Part shown: positions 1 through 13,300 of the stretch, one piece after another
How the letters are laid out: each line of letters opens with the position of its first letter
How positions within the stretch are numbered: the stretch's first letter is position 1
DNA from: Enterobacter asburiae
GTDB taxonomy: Bacteria; Pseudomonadota; Gammaproteobacteria; Enterobacterales; Enterobacteriaceae
DNA length: 64,000 nucleotides
Assembly (NCBI RefSeq): GCF_024599655.1
Contig: NZ_CP102247.1
Span: 558,001-622,000 of the forward strand
Reading direction: 5' to 3'
Program-made: the position numbers and the translations under genes
Notes under the pieces: model-generated
What the model was told of the DNA's origin: nothing
Seen by the model: only the letters and a program-made list of their open reading frames with translations
Database searches by the model: none

Positions 1-374
1 CCAGCAGCGATATCTGACAGATATGAGTGGTGGCGGAACGGCTCTCGGGCGTGCACATTACTCAGGTGGATCTCGATAAACGGGATACTCACCGCGAGCA
101 GTGCGTCGCGGATAGCAACACTGGTGTGCGTAAACGCGGCCGGATTGATCAGGATATAGTCCACAGCATCTTTAGCCTGATGAATACGGTCGATGAGTGC
201 GTACTCCGCATTCGACTGAAAATGATCCAAATCCACATTCAGTGACCCTGCTTCCGTTCCCAGACGGTTAACAATTTCACCCAATGTTAGCGTGCCGTAC
301 TTCTCTGGCTCACGGGTGCCGAGCATGTTCAGGTTCGGTCCGTTCAAAACTAAGATATGGAACTTATCAGTCAT
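1..374 (-). CDS. aroQ: 3-dehydroquinate dehydratase, type II (partial, C-terminus beyond the window)
   Basis: Catalyses dehydration of 3-dehydroquinate to 3-dehydroshikimate, the third step of the shikimate pathway, in the cytoplasm. I translated the minus strand from the ATG at 374 to the window edge: 124 codons, so roughly 25 residues are missing compared with the usual ~150. The start [19 protein letters not shown] is diagnostic of the type II fold. Tyr26 is the expected catalytic tyrosine, with Arg21 beside it, and the NPAAFTHTS and EIHLSN segments (around 77-85 and 101-106) supply the substrate-binding Asn and His. E. coli K-12 uses the unrelated type I enzyme AroD, so this gene helps exclude Escherichia. 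In relatives aroQ precedes accB-accC, which would lie off the left edge. Confidence 0.93.
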   Translation of the reverse strand, partial: MTDKFHILVLNGPNLNMLGTREPEKYGTLTLGEIVNRLGTEAGSLNVDLDHFQSNAEYALIDRIHQAKDAVDYILINPAAFTHTSVAIRDALLAVSIPFIEIHLSNVHAREPFRHHSYLSDIAA

Positions 375-608
375 TATGCCGCTATCTCCTGCGATTTTCG
401 GGTAAAAAACAAAATATACCTTCAAAGCGCAAATGTCACCTTTTCAGAGGCTTAAAACCGCTGTCAGGCGAACCAAGGTCGCACATTATAACGATTTCGT
501 AGCATTTAGCAGCTAAATACTGGTCTTATCAGGGAAGATTATCAACCGCTATCCGAAAAAGATTTGCGGTTGACGGTCAATCTGCGGGAAAACGCACAGT
601 TTCGCGAA

Positions 609-1208
609 CTATCGCCACCACTGGCGGAACTTCTTGTAACGCCATGCTAAAAGCGCCACGGCCGCCAGTGCATATAGGACCGGCTGCGGGGAGAGGATCT
701 TCACCGACCACAGGTAATGAATGGGGGCGAGGATCGCGACAAGATAGACGAAGTTGTGCAGCAGCTGCCAGCGCCTGCCCAGTTTCCGCTGCGCATACTG
801 CGTGGATGTCAGCGCTAACGCCAGTAAAATCACCCAGCTCACGATACCCAGCGTCAGATAAGGACGCGTCACCAGTTCGCGGCCAAGCAGCGCCAGATTG
901 TTAATTCCCAGCTCCAGCAGGGCATAGCTGGTAAGGTGCAGCGTCGCCCAGGCAAAACACCATAGCCCTAACAGCCGACGGGTGCGAATCAATAATGGCT
1001 GTTTAGCGTAGCGCGCCAGCGGCGAGACGAGCAAGGTGGCCAGCAAAAATTTCAGAGCCATCCGACCGGTAAAATGCTGGATATCCTTCGCCGGGTCTGC
1101 GCTAAAGAGCCCCTGGCTGGCGGCCCAGAACAGCCATATAAAAGGAAGCAGCCCGGCCAGGTGCAGCAGCACTTTCAGCCAGGTAATCTGTTTTGCCGTT
1201 AAACGCAC
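609..1208 (-). CDS. msrQ: MsrQ, heme-binding membrane subunit of the methionine sulfoxide reductase system
   Basis: Inner-membrane b-type cytochrome that passes electrons from the quinone pool or flavin reductase to MsrP for repair of oxidised methionines in periplasmic proteins. The 199 residues contain about six hydrophobic segments of the ferric-reductase-like transmembrane type. Candidate heme ligands His91, His151 and His164 lie in the segments [22 protein letters not shown] and APIHYLWSV. It starts with GTG (1206-1208) directly after the msrP TGA stop, so the two genes are almost certainly one transcript and translationally coupled. Formerly named yedZ. In E. coli msrPQ lies with the hprSR two-component genes; here it lies next to aroQ instead. 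Confidence 0.93.
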   Translation of the reverse strand: MRLTAKQITWLKVLLHLAGLLPFIWLFWAASQGLFSADPAKDIQHFTGRMALKFLLATLLVSPLARYAKQPLLIRTRRLLGLWCFAWATLHLTSYALLELGINNLALLGRELVTRPYLTLGIVSWVILLALALTSTQYAQRKLGRRWQLLHNFVYLVAILAPIHYLWSVKILSPQPVLYALAAVALLAWRYKKFRQWWR

Positions 1209-2210
1209 TCAGAAGTTCTCCCGTAAATTGAGACCACGGTAAAGCGAGGCCACTTCATCCGCATAGCCGTTAAACAGCAGCGTCGGCTGGCGCTTCACGT
1301 CCAGCGCACCGCCGGAACCAATAAACCGCTCGGTTGCCTGCGACCAGCGCGGATGATCCACGTGCGGGTTCACGTTGGCGAAGAAGCCGTATTCGTCCGG
1401 GGCCGCCAGATTCCAGGTGGTTGGCGGACGTTCACGGGTAAGCTTAATGCTGACGATAGATTTAATCCCTTTGAAACCATATTTCCACGGTACGGTTAAA
1501 CGGATGGGGGCACCGTTCTGCGGCGGAAGCGCTTTGCCATAAACGCCGACGGTCAGCAGGGTAAGGGGGTGCATGGCTTCGTCGAGACGTAACCCTTCCA
1601 CATACGGATACTCAAGCCCGCCGCCGATAAACCGATCTTTCTGCCCGGGCATCTCGTCCGGCGCATAGCGCGTCTGGAAAGCGACATATTTTGCGTTGCT
1701 GGTGGGCTCAACCATCGCCAGCAGTTTATGCAGCGGGAAGCCCACCCAGGGCACCATCATCGACCACGCCTCCACGCAGCGCATGCGATAGATACGCTCT
1801 TCGAGCGGGAAACGGGTGGTGAGATCGTGGTGGTCCAGCGTCAGGGGTTTCGCCACTTCGCCATCAATCTTCAGCGTCCACGGATCGGTTTTGAGGCTTC
1901 CGGCGTTCGCGGCAGGATCGGCCTTATCGAGACCAAATTCATAGAAGTTGTTGTAGCCGGTGACTTTATCTTCCGGCGTGAGCGTCAGTTTGTTTTGCCA
2001 TTGGGCGGGTTTGGTAAAGGTGAGCGGGGCGCCGGAAGGGGCCTTCGGCCGATCGTTGCCTTTAAACCAGTCGAGCAGGTCGGCGTGTGCCGCCGGAGAG
2101 AGCGTCAGGGCAGTGGCGCTGATGCCAAGCATTTTCAGGATCTGGCGGCGCTGTAACATAAAGACAGACTCGGACGTTACGTCGGCTTCCGTCAGTTTTC
2201 GGTTTTTCAT
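1209..2210 (-). CDS. msrP: MsrP, periplasmic molybdopterin-dependent methionine sulfoxide reductase
   Basis: Catalytic subunit that reduces methionine sulfoxide in periplasmic proteins, with electrons from MsrQ. The reading frame is open further upstream, but I chose the ATG at 2210 because a strong GGAGGA ribosome site lies just before it and the resulting 333-residue length fits the family (334 in E. coli). A Tat signal is visible: twin arginines 21-22 in RRQILKML, then a hydrophobic stretch, ending near AHA-D at about residue 43. Cys145 in [10 protein letters not shown] is the expected molybdenum ligand. Formerly yedY. First gene of msrP-msrQ. Confidence 0.94.
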   Translation of the reverse strand: MKNRKLTEADVTSESVFMLQRRQILKMLGISATALTLSPAAHADLLDWFKGNDRPKAPSGAPLTFTKPAQWQNKLTLTPEDKVTGYNNFYEFGLDKADPAANAGSLKTDPWTLKIDGEVAKPLTLDHHDLTTRFPLEERIYRMRCVEAWSMMVPWVGFPLHKLLAMVEPTSNAKYVAFQTRYAPDEMPGQKDRFIGGGLEYPYVEGLRLDEAMHPLTLLTVGVYGKALPPQNGAPIRLTVPWKYGFKGIKSIVSIKLTRERPPTTWNLAAPDEYGFFANVNPHVDHPRWSQATERFIGSGGALDVKRQPTLLFNGYADEVASLYRGLNLRENF

Positions 2211-2287
2211 GGCATCCTCCGTCATGCGTTTTTCTAAGCATGACGGAGGAGAGGGATTCGCGCGAATATGTCACGAAAATTTGAAGA

Positions 2288-3262
2288 TTAGGCGATTTTC
2301 ACCAGCGCGCGACCGTGGAACTGGTTGTCCATGATCTTACTGGCGTATTCAGGCGCCTGGCTGAGGGTTATCTCCGTTGCGCTCTGGGTATAGAAGGATT
2401 CCGGCAGATCGCGCACCAGCCGTTCCCAGGCTTCATGACGACGAGCCGGCGGGGTCATCACGGAATCCACACCCTGCAGGCGTACGTTACGCAGAATAAA
2501 TGGCATCACGGTGGTTGGCAGGGCAAATCCGCCCGCCAGACCGCAGGCTGCCACGCAGCCGCCGTAGTTCATCTGCGCCAGGACTTTTGCCAGCACCTTA
2601 TCACCGACGGTATCCACTGCCCCTGCCCAAACCTGTTTTTCCAGCGGGCGGGTTTCGGCAAATTCGTCGCGGCTGAGAATACGGCTGGCACCGAGCTGGC
2701 GCAGATAGTCATGGGTGCTTTCTCGGCCGGAAACCGCAGCGACCTGATAGCCCAGCTTGTGCAGCAGCGTGACCGCCGTGCTGCCCACGCCGCCGCTGGC
2801 GCCGGTGACGACAATTTCACCCGACTCAGGGCGGATACCCGCATCTTCCAGCGCCATCACGCACAGCATGGCGGTAAAGCCTGCCGTGCCGACGATCATC
2901 GCCTTGCGGCCATCCATGCCTTTCGGCATTGGCACCAGCCAGTCGCCCTTCACGCGCGCCTGCGTTGCCAGCCCGCCCCAGTGATTTTCACCGACGCCCC
3001 AGCCGGTAAGCAGCACCTGCTGGCCTGCATGGAAGCGCGGATCTTCGCTGGTATGAACCCGGCCTGCGAAATCAATCCCCGGCACCATAGGGAAATTTCG
3101 GATGATTTTACCCTTACCGGTAATAGCCAGCGCGTCTTTATAATTTAAACTGGACCAGTCGATGTCGACGGTTACTTCGCCTTCCGGCAGGCGACTCTCT
3201 TCAACCGCCTGCACTGAGGCAAGCGTTTTGCCATCCTGCTGTTCTAAGATCAAAGCCTGCAT
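2288..3262 (-). CDS. acuI: AcuI/YhdH, NADPH-dependent acrylyl-CoA reductase
   Basis: Quinone-oxidoreductase-like member of the zinc-free medium-chain dehydrogenase/reductase family. The E. coli homologue reduces acryloyl-CoA to propionyl-CoA, which removes a toxic electrophile. The 324 residues have an N-terminal GroES-like domain and a Rossmann domain with the nucleotide motif GASGGVG at 154-160. The cysteine pairs of a structural zinc loop are absent, as expected. It is divergent from csrD across 183 bp and separate from msrP (77 bp gap). The cellular substrate in this organism cannot be read from sequence. Confidence 0.92.
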   Translation of the reverse strand: MQALILEQQDGKTLASVQAVEESRLPEGEVTVDIDWSSLNYKDALAITGKGKIIRNFPMVPGIDFAGRVHTSEDPRFHAGQQVLLTGWGVGENHWGGLATQARVKGDWLVPMPKGMDGRKAMIVGTAGFTAMLCVMALEDAGIRPESGEIVVTGASGGVGSTAVTLLHKLGYQVAAVSGRESTHDYLRQLGASRILSRDEFAETRPLEKQVWAGAVDTVGDKVLAKVLAQMNYGGCVAACGLAGGFALPTTVMPFILRNVRLQGVDSVMTPPARRHEAWERLVRDLPESFYTQSATEITLSQAPEYASKIMDNQFHGRALVKIA

Positions 3263-3445
3263 ACGGGGGTCCTCTCGACTCAGATGATTGGAAAATAATT
3301 TCTGAAGACTATACTCGCTCAGGGAAACGCAGTGCCGATTTAACGCAATAAATTGCCAGATACGCCCGATTTGGTAGTATGCCGCATTTGAAATGCAAGT
3401 TAGCGCTTACTCGCTACCCCATCAACCCACGGAGTAATCTCAAGG

Positions 3446-5386
3446 ATGCGATTAACGACGAAGTTCTCAGCTTTTATCACCTTGCTGACGGGGCTGACCA
3501 TTTTTGTCACGCTTATGGGCTGCTCCTTGAGCTTTTACACCGCCATTCAGGACAAGCTGGTTAACCGGGTACAGTCTGTTGCATCGGTGATCGATACGCG
3601 TCTGCTGACGACGCCGCTGCCGATACTTTCCCGTGAGCTCGATGAGTTGATGGTACCTGTTGATATCGTTCAGATCGACATTCTGCAGGGAAAGCACCGT
3701 GTTTTAAGCCATGAACGGCCGGGAAGTTATCGGCCTGCGGGTGTGGTGAGTCAGTACCGGGAAGTGACGGTGCACTCCCTTAAAAATCCGGGGATGACCA
3801 TACACATGGTCTACCTCGATCCGATGGCGAGCTATTTCCGTTCCATGATGACCACTGCGCCGCTCACCGTCGCCGTTGCGTTTATCGTCCTGCTGATCTT
3901 TCTCGCGGTCCGCTGGCTGCGCCGCCAGCTCTCCGGTCAGGAGCTGCTGGAGATGCGCTCTGTGCGGATCCTTAACGGTGAACGCGGCCCGCAGGTGCGT
4001 GGCTCCGTCCACGAGTGGCCGTCGCGCGCCAGCAGCGCGCTGGATACCCTGCTCTCCGAAATCCAGTTTGCCAGCGACCAGCGCAGCCGTATGGATACGC
4101 TGATCCGCTCTTATGCGGCGCAGGATAATAAAACCGGCCTTAACAACCGTCTTTTCTTTGATAATCAGCTCGCCACGCTGCTCGACGATTCAGAAAAAGT
4201 GGGGACACACGGGGTGGTGATGATGATTCGCCTGCCCGATTTCGATCTCCTGCGCGACACCTGGGGACAGCGGGTCGCGGAAGAAAACCTCTTTACGCTG
4301 ATCAACCTGCTCTCCACCTTTATTATGCGCTACCCGGGCGCGCTGCTGGCCCGCTATCACCGCAGCGACTTTGCCGTATTGTTGCCTCATCGCACGCTGA
4401 AGGAGTCGGAAAGCATCGCCAGCCAGCTGCTGAAGGCGGTGGATGCGCTGCCGCAGAGCAAAATGCTCGACAGGGACGATATGGTCCACATGGGGATCTG
4501 CGCCTGGCGTGGCGGACAATCCACAGAGCAGGTGATGGAACATGCGGAAGCCGCTACCCGCAACGCCGTGTTGCAGGGGGCGAACGGGTGGGCGGTTTAT
4601 GATGACTCGCTGCCGGAAAAAGGGCGCGGCAACGTGCGCTGGCGAACGCTGATTGAGCAAATGCTAAGCCGCGGCGGGCCACGTATTTATCAAAAACCCG
4701 CGGTCATGAAAAACGGCAACGTTCATCACCGTGAACTGATGTGTCGTATTTTTGACGGTACGGAAGAGGTTATTTCTGCGGAATATCTGCCGATGGTGCT
4801 GCAATTTGGCCTGTCCGAAGAGTATGACCGCCAGCAAATTACCCGGCTGATTCCGTTTTTATCCTTCTGGCCTGAAGAAAACCTGGCGTTACAGGTCACC
4901 GTGGAGTCGTTAATACGCCCACGTTTTCAGCGCTGGCTACGTGATACATTAATGCAATGCGAAAAATCGCAACGCAAACACATTATTTTTGAACTTGCTG
5001 AGGCCGACGTAGGTCAACACATCAGCCGGTTACGTCCGGTGGTACGTTTGATCAATGCGCTGGGTGCGCGTGTAGCGGTGACGCAGGCAGGTTTAACGCT
5101 GGTCAGTACCAACTGGATCAAGGAGCTGGATGTGGAGTTATTAAAGCTACATCCGGGGCTGGTAAGGAATATTGAGAAGCGTACGGAAAACCAGCTGCTG
5201 GTACAGAGTCTGGTTGAAGCATGCAAGGGAACGCGAACACAAGTATTTGCCGCGGGCGTGCGCTCCAGAAGCGAATGGCAGATGTTAACAGAGCGCGGTG
5301 TAATGGGTGGTCAGGGGGATTTTTTTGCTGCCTCTCAACCGCTTGACACCAACGTGAAAAAATATTTGCAAAGATACTCTGTTTGA
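3446..5386 (+). CDS. csrD: CsrD, RNase E specificity factor with degenerate GGDEF and EAL domains
   Basis: Membrane protein that targets the small RNAs CsrB and CsrC for decay by RNase E, and so raises free CsrA. The 646 residues show two transmembrane segments (about 9-33 and 139-156) that bracket a periplasmic loop, then a HAMP-like stretch, a GGDEF-type domain and a C-terminal EAL-type domain. Both signature motifs are degenerate: the GGDEF site reads HRSDF (305-309) and the EAL site reads ELM (430-432). These are also the residues of E. coli CsrD, so cyclic-di-GMP synthesis or breakdown is not expected. It lies just upstream of mreB in the same direction, 282 bp away. Confidence 0.95.
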   Translation: MRLTTKFSAFITLLTGLTIFVTLMGCSLSFYTAIQDKLVNRVQSVASVIDTRLLTTPLPILSRELDELMVPVDIVQIDILQGKHRVLSHERPGSYRPAGVVSQYREVTVHSLKNPGMTIHMVYLDPMASYFRSMMTTAPLTVAVAFIVLLIFLAVRWLRRQLSGQELLEMRSVRILNGERGPQVRGSVHEWPSRASSALDTLLSEIQFASDQRSRMDTLIRSYAAQDNKTGLNNRLFFDNQLATLLDDSEKVGTHGVVMMIRLPDFDLLRDTWGQRVAEENLFTLINLLSTFIMRYPGALLARYHRSDFAVLLPHRTLKESESIASQLLKAVDALPQSKMLDRDDMVHMGICAWRGGQSTEQVMEHAEAATRNAVLQGANGWAVYDDSLPEKGRGNVRWRTLIEQMLSRGGPRIYQKPAVMKNGNVHHRELMCRIFDGTEEVISAEYLPMVLQFGLSEEYDRQQITRLIPFLSFWPEENLALQVTVESLIRPRFQRWLRDTLMQCEKSQRKHIIFELAEADVGQHISRLRPVVRLINALGARVAVTQAGLTLVSTNWIKELDVELLKLHPGLVRNIEKRTENQLLVQSLVEACKGTRTQVFAAGVRSRSEWQMLTERGVMGGQGDFFAASQPLDTNVKKYLQRYSV

Positions 5387-6712
<1,326 letters not shown>

Positions 6713-6723
6713 TCGAGGTTGAG

Positions 6724-6750
6724 AGGGTAGCAATTTGCTACCCTTTCTCT
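6724..6750 (+). terminator. Hairpin between mreB and mreC (partial terminator)
   Basis: The stem AGGGTAGC (6724-6731) pairs with GCTACCCT (6737-6744) around a 5-base loop and is followed by TTCTCTCT. It resembles an intrinsic terminator but lies inside the mre gene run, so it more likely acts as an attenuator that sets a high MreB to MreCD ratio. Confidence 0.65.
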
Positions 6751-6774
6751 CTGACGCGAGAATACGCATAGCCT

Positions 6775-8279
<1,505 letters not shown>

Positions 8280-8288
8280 AAGGTTTCT

Positions 8289-8882
8289 ATGACGTCTTTG
8301 TATCTCGCTTCCGGCTCCCCGCGCCGTCAGGAACTCCTGACGCAGCTAGGGGTCTCTTTTGAACGCATCGTTACCGGCATTGAAGAAAAACGTGCTGAGG
8401 GCGAAAGCGCTCAACAGTACGTCTCTCGCCTGGCGCGCGAGAAAGCGCAGGCGGGCGTGGCCAGTGTGCCACGCGATCTTCCCGTGCTGGGAGCAGATAC
8501 CATCGTTATTCTGAACGGTGAAGTGCTTGAGAAACCGCGCGACGCCGATCATGCGGCGCGCATGCTGCGCAAAATGTCCGGACATACGCATCAGGTGATG
8601 ACGGCCGTCGCGCTGGCTGACAGCCAGCACGTGCTGGATTGCCTGGTGGTGACAGAAGTGACGTTCAGAGTACTTACCGACGACGACATTGCCGCTTATA
8701 TTGCCAGCGGTGAACCAATGGATAAAGCAGGTGCATACGGTATTCAGGGGCTGGGTGGCTGTTTTGTCAGGAAGATTAATGGCAGCTATCACGCCGTAGT
8801 CGGCTTACCGCTGGTGGAAACGTATGAGTTGCTGAGCAATTTTAACTCACTGCGTGAGGGAAGGGATAATTATGACGGCTGA
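8289..8882 (+). CDS. maf: Maf-family nucleoside triphosphate pyrophosphatase (dTTP/UTP type)
   Basis: House-cleaning enzyme that hydrolyses dTTP, UTP and modified pyrimidine triphosphates to monophosphates. The 197-residue protein (E. coli YhdE) has the Maf start [14 protein letters not shown] (4-17), the GADTIVI segment with the catalytic aspartate, and the KPRD and KAGAYGIQG segments. The YhdE-type spacing sets it apart from the YceF paralogue. The last 11 bases overlap rng, so it is cotranscribed and perhaps coupled with it. Confidence 0.93.
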   Translation: MTSLYLASGSPRRQELLTQLGVSFERIVTGIEEKRAEGESAQQYVSRLAREKAQAGVASVPRDLPVLGADTIVILNGEVLEKPRDADHAARMLRKMSGHTHQVMTAVALADSQHVLDCLVVTEVTFRVLTDDDIAAYIASGEPMDKAGAYGIQGLGGCFVRKINGSYHAVVGLPLVETYELLSNFNSLREGRDNYDG

Positions 8883-10341
8883 ATTGTTGGTAAACGTAAC
8901 GCCATCGGAAACCCGTGTGGCCTATATTGATGGTGGCATTCTTCAGGAAATTCATATTGAGCGTGAAGCGCGGCGCGGAATAGTAGGCAATATCTACAAA
9001 GGTCGTGTCAGTCGTGTACTACCGGGTATGCAGGCGGCTTTTGTAGATATTGGACTGGATAAGGCGGCGTTTTTACATGCCTCCGATATCATGCCGCACA
9101 CCGAGTGCGTCGCGGGCGAAGAGCAAAAGCAGTTTGCCGTGCGCGATATTTCTGAACTGGTACGTCAGGGACAGGATCTGATGGTGCAGGTGGTGAAAGA
9201 TCCCCTCGGCACCAAAGGCGCCCGCCTGACCACCGACATCACCTTACCTTCCCGCTATCTGGTCTTTATGCCCGGCGCGTCGCACGTTGGCGTTTCGCAG
9301 CGTATTGAGAGCGAAACCGAGCGCGAGCGTCTGAAGAAAGTGGTCAGCGCCTACTGCGATGAGCAGGGCGGGTTTATCATCCGTACCGCTGCGGAAGGGA
9401 TCAGCGAAGAAGACCTGGCGTCGGATGCGGCTTACCTGAAGCGCGTCTGGACCAAAGTGATGGAGCGTAAAAAACGCAACCAGACCCGCTACCAGCTCTA
9501 CGGTGAACTGGCACTTGCTCAGCGCGTTCTGCGTGACTTTGCCGATGCGCAGCTCGACCGCATTCGCGTGGACTCGCGCCTGACCTATGAAGCGCTGCTG
9601 GAATTTACCGCTGAGTACATCCCGGAGATGCCTGGCCTGCTGGAGCATTATTCAGGACGTCAGCCGATCTTCGATCTCTATGATGTCGAAAACGAGATCC
9701 AGCGTGCGCTGGAGCGTAAGGTCGAGCTGAAGTCGGGCGGCTATCTGATCATCGATCAGACCGAAGCGATGACCACCGTCGATATCAACACCGGCGCGTT
9801 TGTCGGCCATCGCAACCTGGATGACACCATCTTCAACACCAACATCGAAGCCACGCAGGCGATTGCGCGCCAGCTTCGTCTGCGCAATCTGGGCGGCATT
9901 ATCATCATCGACTTCATCGATATGAGTAATGAAGACCATCGTCGCCGCGTGCTGCACTCGCTCGAGCAGGCGCTGAGTAAAGATCGCGTGAAAACCAGCA
10001 TTAACGGCTTCTCACAGCTGGGGCTGGTGGAAATGACGCGTAAGCGTACCCGTGAAAGCGTTGAGCATGTGCTGTGTAATGAATGCCCAACCTGCCATGG
10101 ACGCGGAACGGTAAAGACGGTTGAGACCGTCTGCTACGAAATTATGCGTGAAATCGTTCGTGTCCATCATGCCTACGACTCCGATCGTTTTCTGGTCTAT
10201 GCTTCCCCTGCGGTGGCTGAAGCGCTGAAAGGCGAAGAGTCGCACGCGCTGGCGGAAGTGGAAATCTTTGTCGGCAAACAGGTAAAAGTACAAATTGAAC
10301 CGCTCTATAACCAGGAGCAGTTTGACGTCGTGATGATGTAA
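8872..10341 (+). CDS. rng: Ribonuclease G
   Basis: Endoribonuclease of the RNase E/G family that matures the 5' end of 16S rRNA and degrades some mRNAs. A frame is open from 8854, but the ATG at 8872 gives 489 residues and the conserved start [15 protein letters not shown]. Visible parts: an S1 RNA-binding domain (about 35-125), the magnesium-binding aspartates in [11 protein letters not shown] and IIIIDFIDM (around 300 and 345), and the zinc-link cysteines in [11 protein letters not shown] near 405. It lacks the long C-terminal scaffold of RNase E. The start lies inside the end of maf. Confidence 0.96.
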   Translation: MTAELLVNVTPSETRVAYIDGGILQEIHIEREARRGIVGNIYKGRVSRVLPGMQAAFVDIGLDKAAFLHASDIMPHTECVAGEEQKQFAVRDISELVRQGQDLMVQVVKDPLGTKGARLTTDITLPSRYLVFMPGASHVGVSQRIESETERERLKKVVSAYCDEQGGFIIRTAAEGISEEDLASDAAYLKRVWTKVMERKKRNQTRYQLYGELALAQRVLRDFADAQLDRIRVDSRLTYEALLEFTAEYIPEMPGLLEHYSGRQPIFDLYDVENEIQRALERKVELKSGGYLIIDQTEAMTTVDINTGAFVGHRNLDDTIFNTNIEATQAIARQLRLRNLGGIIIIDFIDMSNEDHRRRVLHSLEQALSKDRVKTSINGFSQLGLVEMTRKRTRESVEHVLCNECPTCHGRGTVKTVETVCYEIMREIVRVHHAYDSDRFLVYASPAVAEALKGEESHALAEVEIFVGKQVKVQIEPLYNQEQFDVVMM

Positions 10342-10383
10342 GACGCAGTACGCTGCGTGACGAAAGCTGACAAGGAGAGATGC

Positions 10384-13300
10384 GTGAGGCGATTGCCGGG
10401 GATTTTATTGCTTACAGGGGCAACGCTGGTCGTGATTGTCGCGTTGCTCGTGAGCGGGCTACGCCTCGTATTACCGCATCTGGACAGCTGGCGTCCGCAG
10501 CTGCTGGCTAAAATCGAATCCACCACCGGCGTGCCGGTGAACGTAAGCCAGATTAGCGCTAACTGGCAGAATTTTGGCCCGACGCTCGATGTCCGGGATA
10601 TCAACGCCAGCCTGAAAGATGGCGGCTACCTGAAAATCAAACGCGTGACCCTGGCGCTGGACGTCTGGCAAAGCCTGCTGCATCTGCGCTGGCAGTTTCG
10701 CGATCTCACCTTTTATCAACTCCAGTTCCTGACCAATACGCCGCTGTCCGGCGGCGAGAGCGGTCAGGGTCTTGAAGCCAACCGCTTCAGCGATCTTTTC
10801 CTCCGCCAGTTCGATCATTTCGATCTGCGCGACAGCGAAGTGAGCTTTATTACCCTTTCCGGCCAGCGCGCCGAACTGGCGATCCCTCAGCTGACATGGC
10901 TCAACGGTAAAGAACGTCACCGCGCCGAGGGGCAGGTCAATCTCTCAAGCCTGAACGGCCAGCACGGCGTGATGCAGGTGCGTATGGATCTGCGGGACGA
11001 CGACGGCCTGTTAAACAACGGCAAAGTCTGGCTGCAGGCCGACGATGTGGACGTGAAGCCGTGGCTGGGCGACTGGATCCAGCAAAATATGCAGCTGGAG
11101 ACTGCCCGCTTCAGCCTTGAAGGCTGGCTGACCCTGACCAAAGGCGAATTTGCCAGCGGCGATATCTGGCTCAAGCAGGGGGGCGCAAGCTGGAAAGGCG
11201 AAAAACGGCAGCATCAGCTTTCCGTCGATAACCTCACCGCGCATGTGACGCAGGAAAAAGAGGGCTGGCAGTTTGCCATTCCTGATACGCGCATCACCAT
11301 GGACGGCAAGCCGTGGCCGCGCGGTGCGCTGACGCTGGCCTGGATGCCGGAGCAGGACGTCGGCGGCGCGGCCAGCAAACGCAGCGACGAGCTGCGCATC
11401 CGCGCCAGCAACCTGGATTTGGCAGCCATTGAAGGCCTGCGCTCGATGGCGGCAAAGCTCTCTCCGGACCTGGGCGAGATCTGGCTGGCAACGCAGCCGA
11501 GCGGGACGATCGATGCTCTGGGGCTGGACATCCCGCTTCAGGCGACGGAAAAAACGCGCTTCCAGGCCACGTGGAAAGATCTTGCCTGGAAGCAGTGGAA
11601 GCTGCTGCCGGGGGCGGAACACTTTAGCGGCAAGCTGGAAGGCAGCGTGGAAAATGGCAGGCTGACGGTTGATATGCACGACGCCAAAATGCCTTACGAG
11701 ACGGTCTTCCGCGCGCCGCTGGAAATCGAACAGGGCAGCGCGGTGCTTAACTGGCTCCGTAACGACAAGGGTTTTCAGCTTGATGGCCGCCATATCGACG
11801 TGAAAGCCAAAGCGGTGCACGCGCGCGGTGATTTCCGCTATCTGCAGCCTGGAGGTGATGAGCCGTGGCTGGGTATTCTGGCCGGGATCAGCACCGATGA
11901 CGGCTCTCAGGCCTGGCGCTACTTCCCGGAAAATCTGATGGGAAAAGCCCTGGTAGACTATCTCAGCGGCGCGATTCAGGGCGGTCAGGCGGACAATGCC
12001 ACGCTGGTCTACGGCGGTAATCCTCATCTTTTCCCGTACAAACATAATGAAGGCCAGTTCCAGGTGCTGGTGCCGTTGCATAACGCGACCTTCGCTTTCC
12101 AGCCCGGCTGGCCCGCGCTGAAGGACCTGGATATCGAACTCAACTTCCTCAATGACGGACTATGGATGAAGTCCGACAGCGTGGCGCTGGGCGGCGTGAC
12201 GGCCAGCAACCTGACGGCCAACATCCCGGACTACTCAAAAGAGAAGCTGCTGATTGATGCCGATATCAACGGTCCGGGCAAAGCGGTGGGTCCGTACTTT
12301 GAGGAGACGCCGCTGAAAGAGTCGCTGGCGGCGACGCTTCAGCAGCTGCAGCTTGATGGCGATGTGAATGCTCGCTTACATCTTGATATCCCGCTGGACG
12401 GGGAGATGACCACCGCCAAAGGCGACGTCCGTCTGAAGAACAACAGCCTGTTCATCAAGCCCCTTGAGAGCACGCTGAAAAATCTCAGCGGGCAGTTCAG
12501 CTTTGAGAACGGTAACCTGAAGAGCGAGCCGCTTACGGCCAGCTGGTTTAATCAGCCCGTGAATATTGACTTCACGACTACCGAAGGTGAAAAGGCCTAT
12601 CAGGTGGCCGTCAATCTGGACGGCAACTGGCAACCAGCACGAATGGACGTCCTGCCGAAGCCTATTGAGGCGTCAGTGGAGGGGGCGGTCGCCTGGCAGG
12701 GTAAAGTGGCAATCGACCTGCCTTATCACGCGGGTGCACAGTATAAGGTCGACATTACGGGCGATCTGAAAAACCTTCACAGCCAGCTGCCTGCGCCGCT
12801 GGATAAACAGGCCGGACAGCCGCTGCCGGTAAAGCTGAACGTCGATGGCAACCTCAACAGCTTCGAGCTGACCGGCAGCGCGGGTGGGACAAACCACTTC
12901 AACAGCCGCTGGCTGCTTAACCACAAGCTCACACTCGACAAAGCCATCTGGACAACGGATAGCCGCTCCACGCCGCCGCTGCCGGAGCAGCCTGGCATTG
13001 AGCTGAATCTCCCGCCGATGGACGGCGCAGAGTGGCTGGCGCTGTTCCAGAAAGGCGTTGGGCAAAACGTTGATGAAACCGCCCAGTTCCCGCAGGCCAT
13101 TACCGTACGTACGCCGTCGCTGATGCTGGGCGGGCAGCAGTGGAACAACCTGAGCATTGTCTCGCGGCCTGGCGCTAACGGTACGAAGGTGGAGGCCCAG
13201 GGCAGAGAGATCAACGGTACGCTGACCATGCGCAATAACGCGCCGTGGCAGGCGGCGATCCGCTATCTCTACTACAACCCGGCAAGCGCCGCGAGCGGGA

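Noticed and set aside
543..573. 8-bp inverted repeat TCAACCGC...GCGGTTGA between aroQ and msrQ
   Set aside because: The 16-base loop is long and no T tract follows in either direction, so I do not call it a terminator.
11011..12081. 356-codon open frame opposite yhdP
   Set aside because: Shadow of the large GC-rich yhdP gene, without recognisable motifs.
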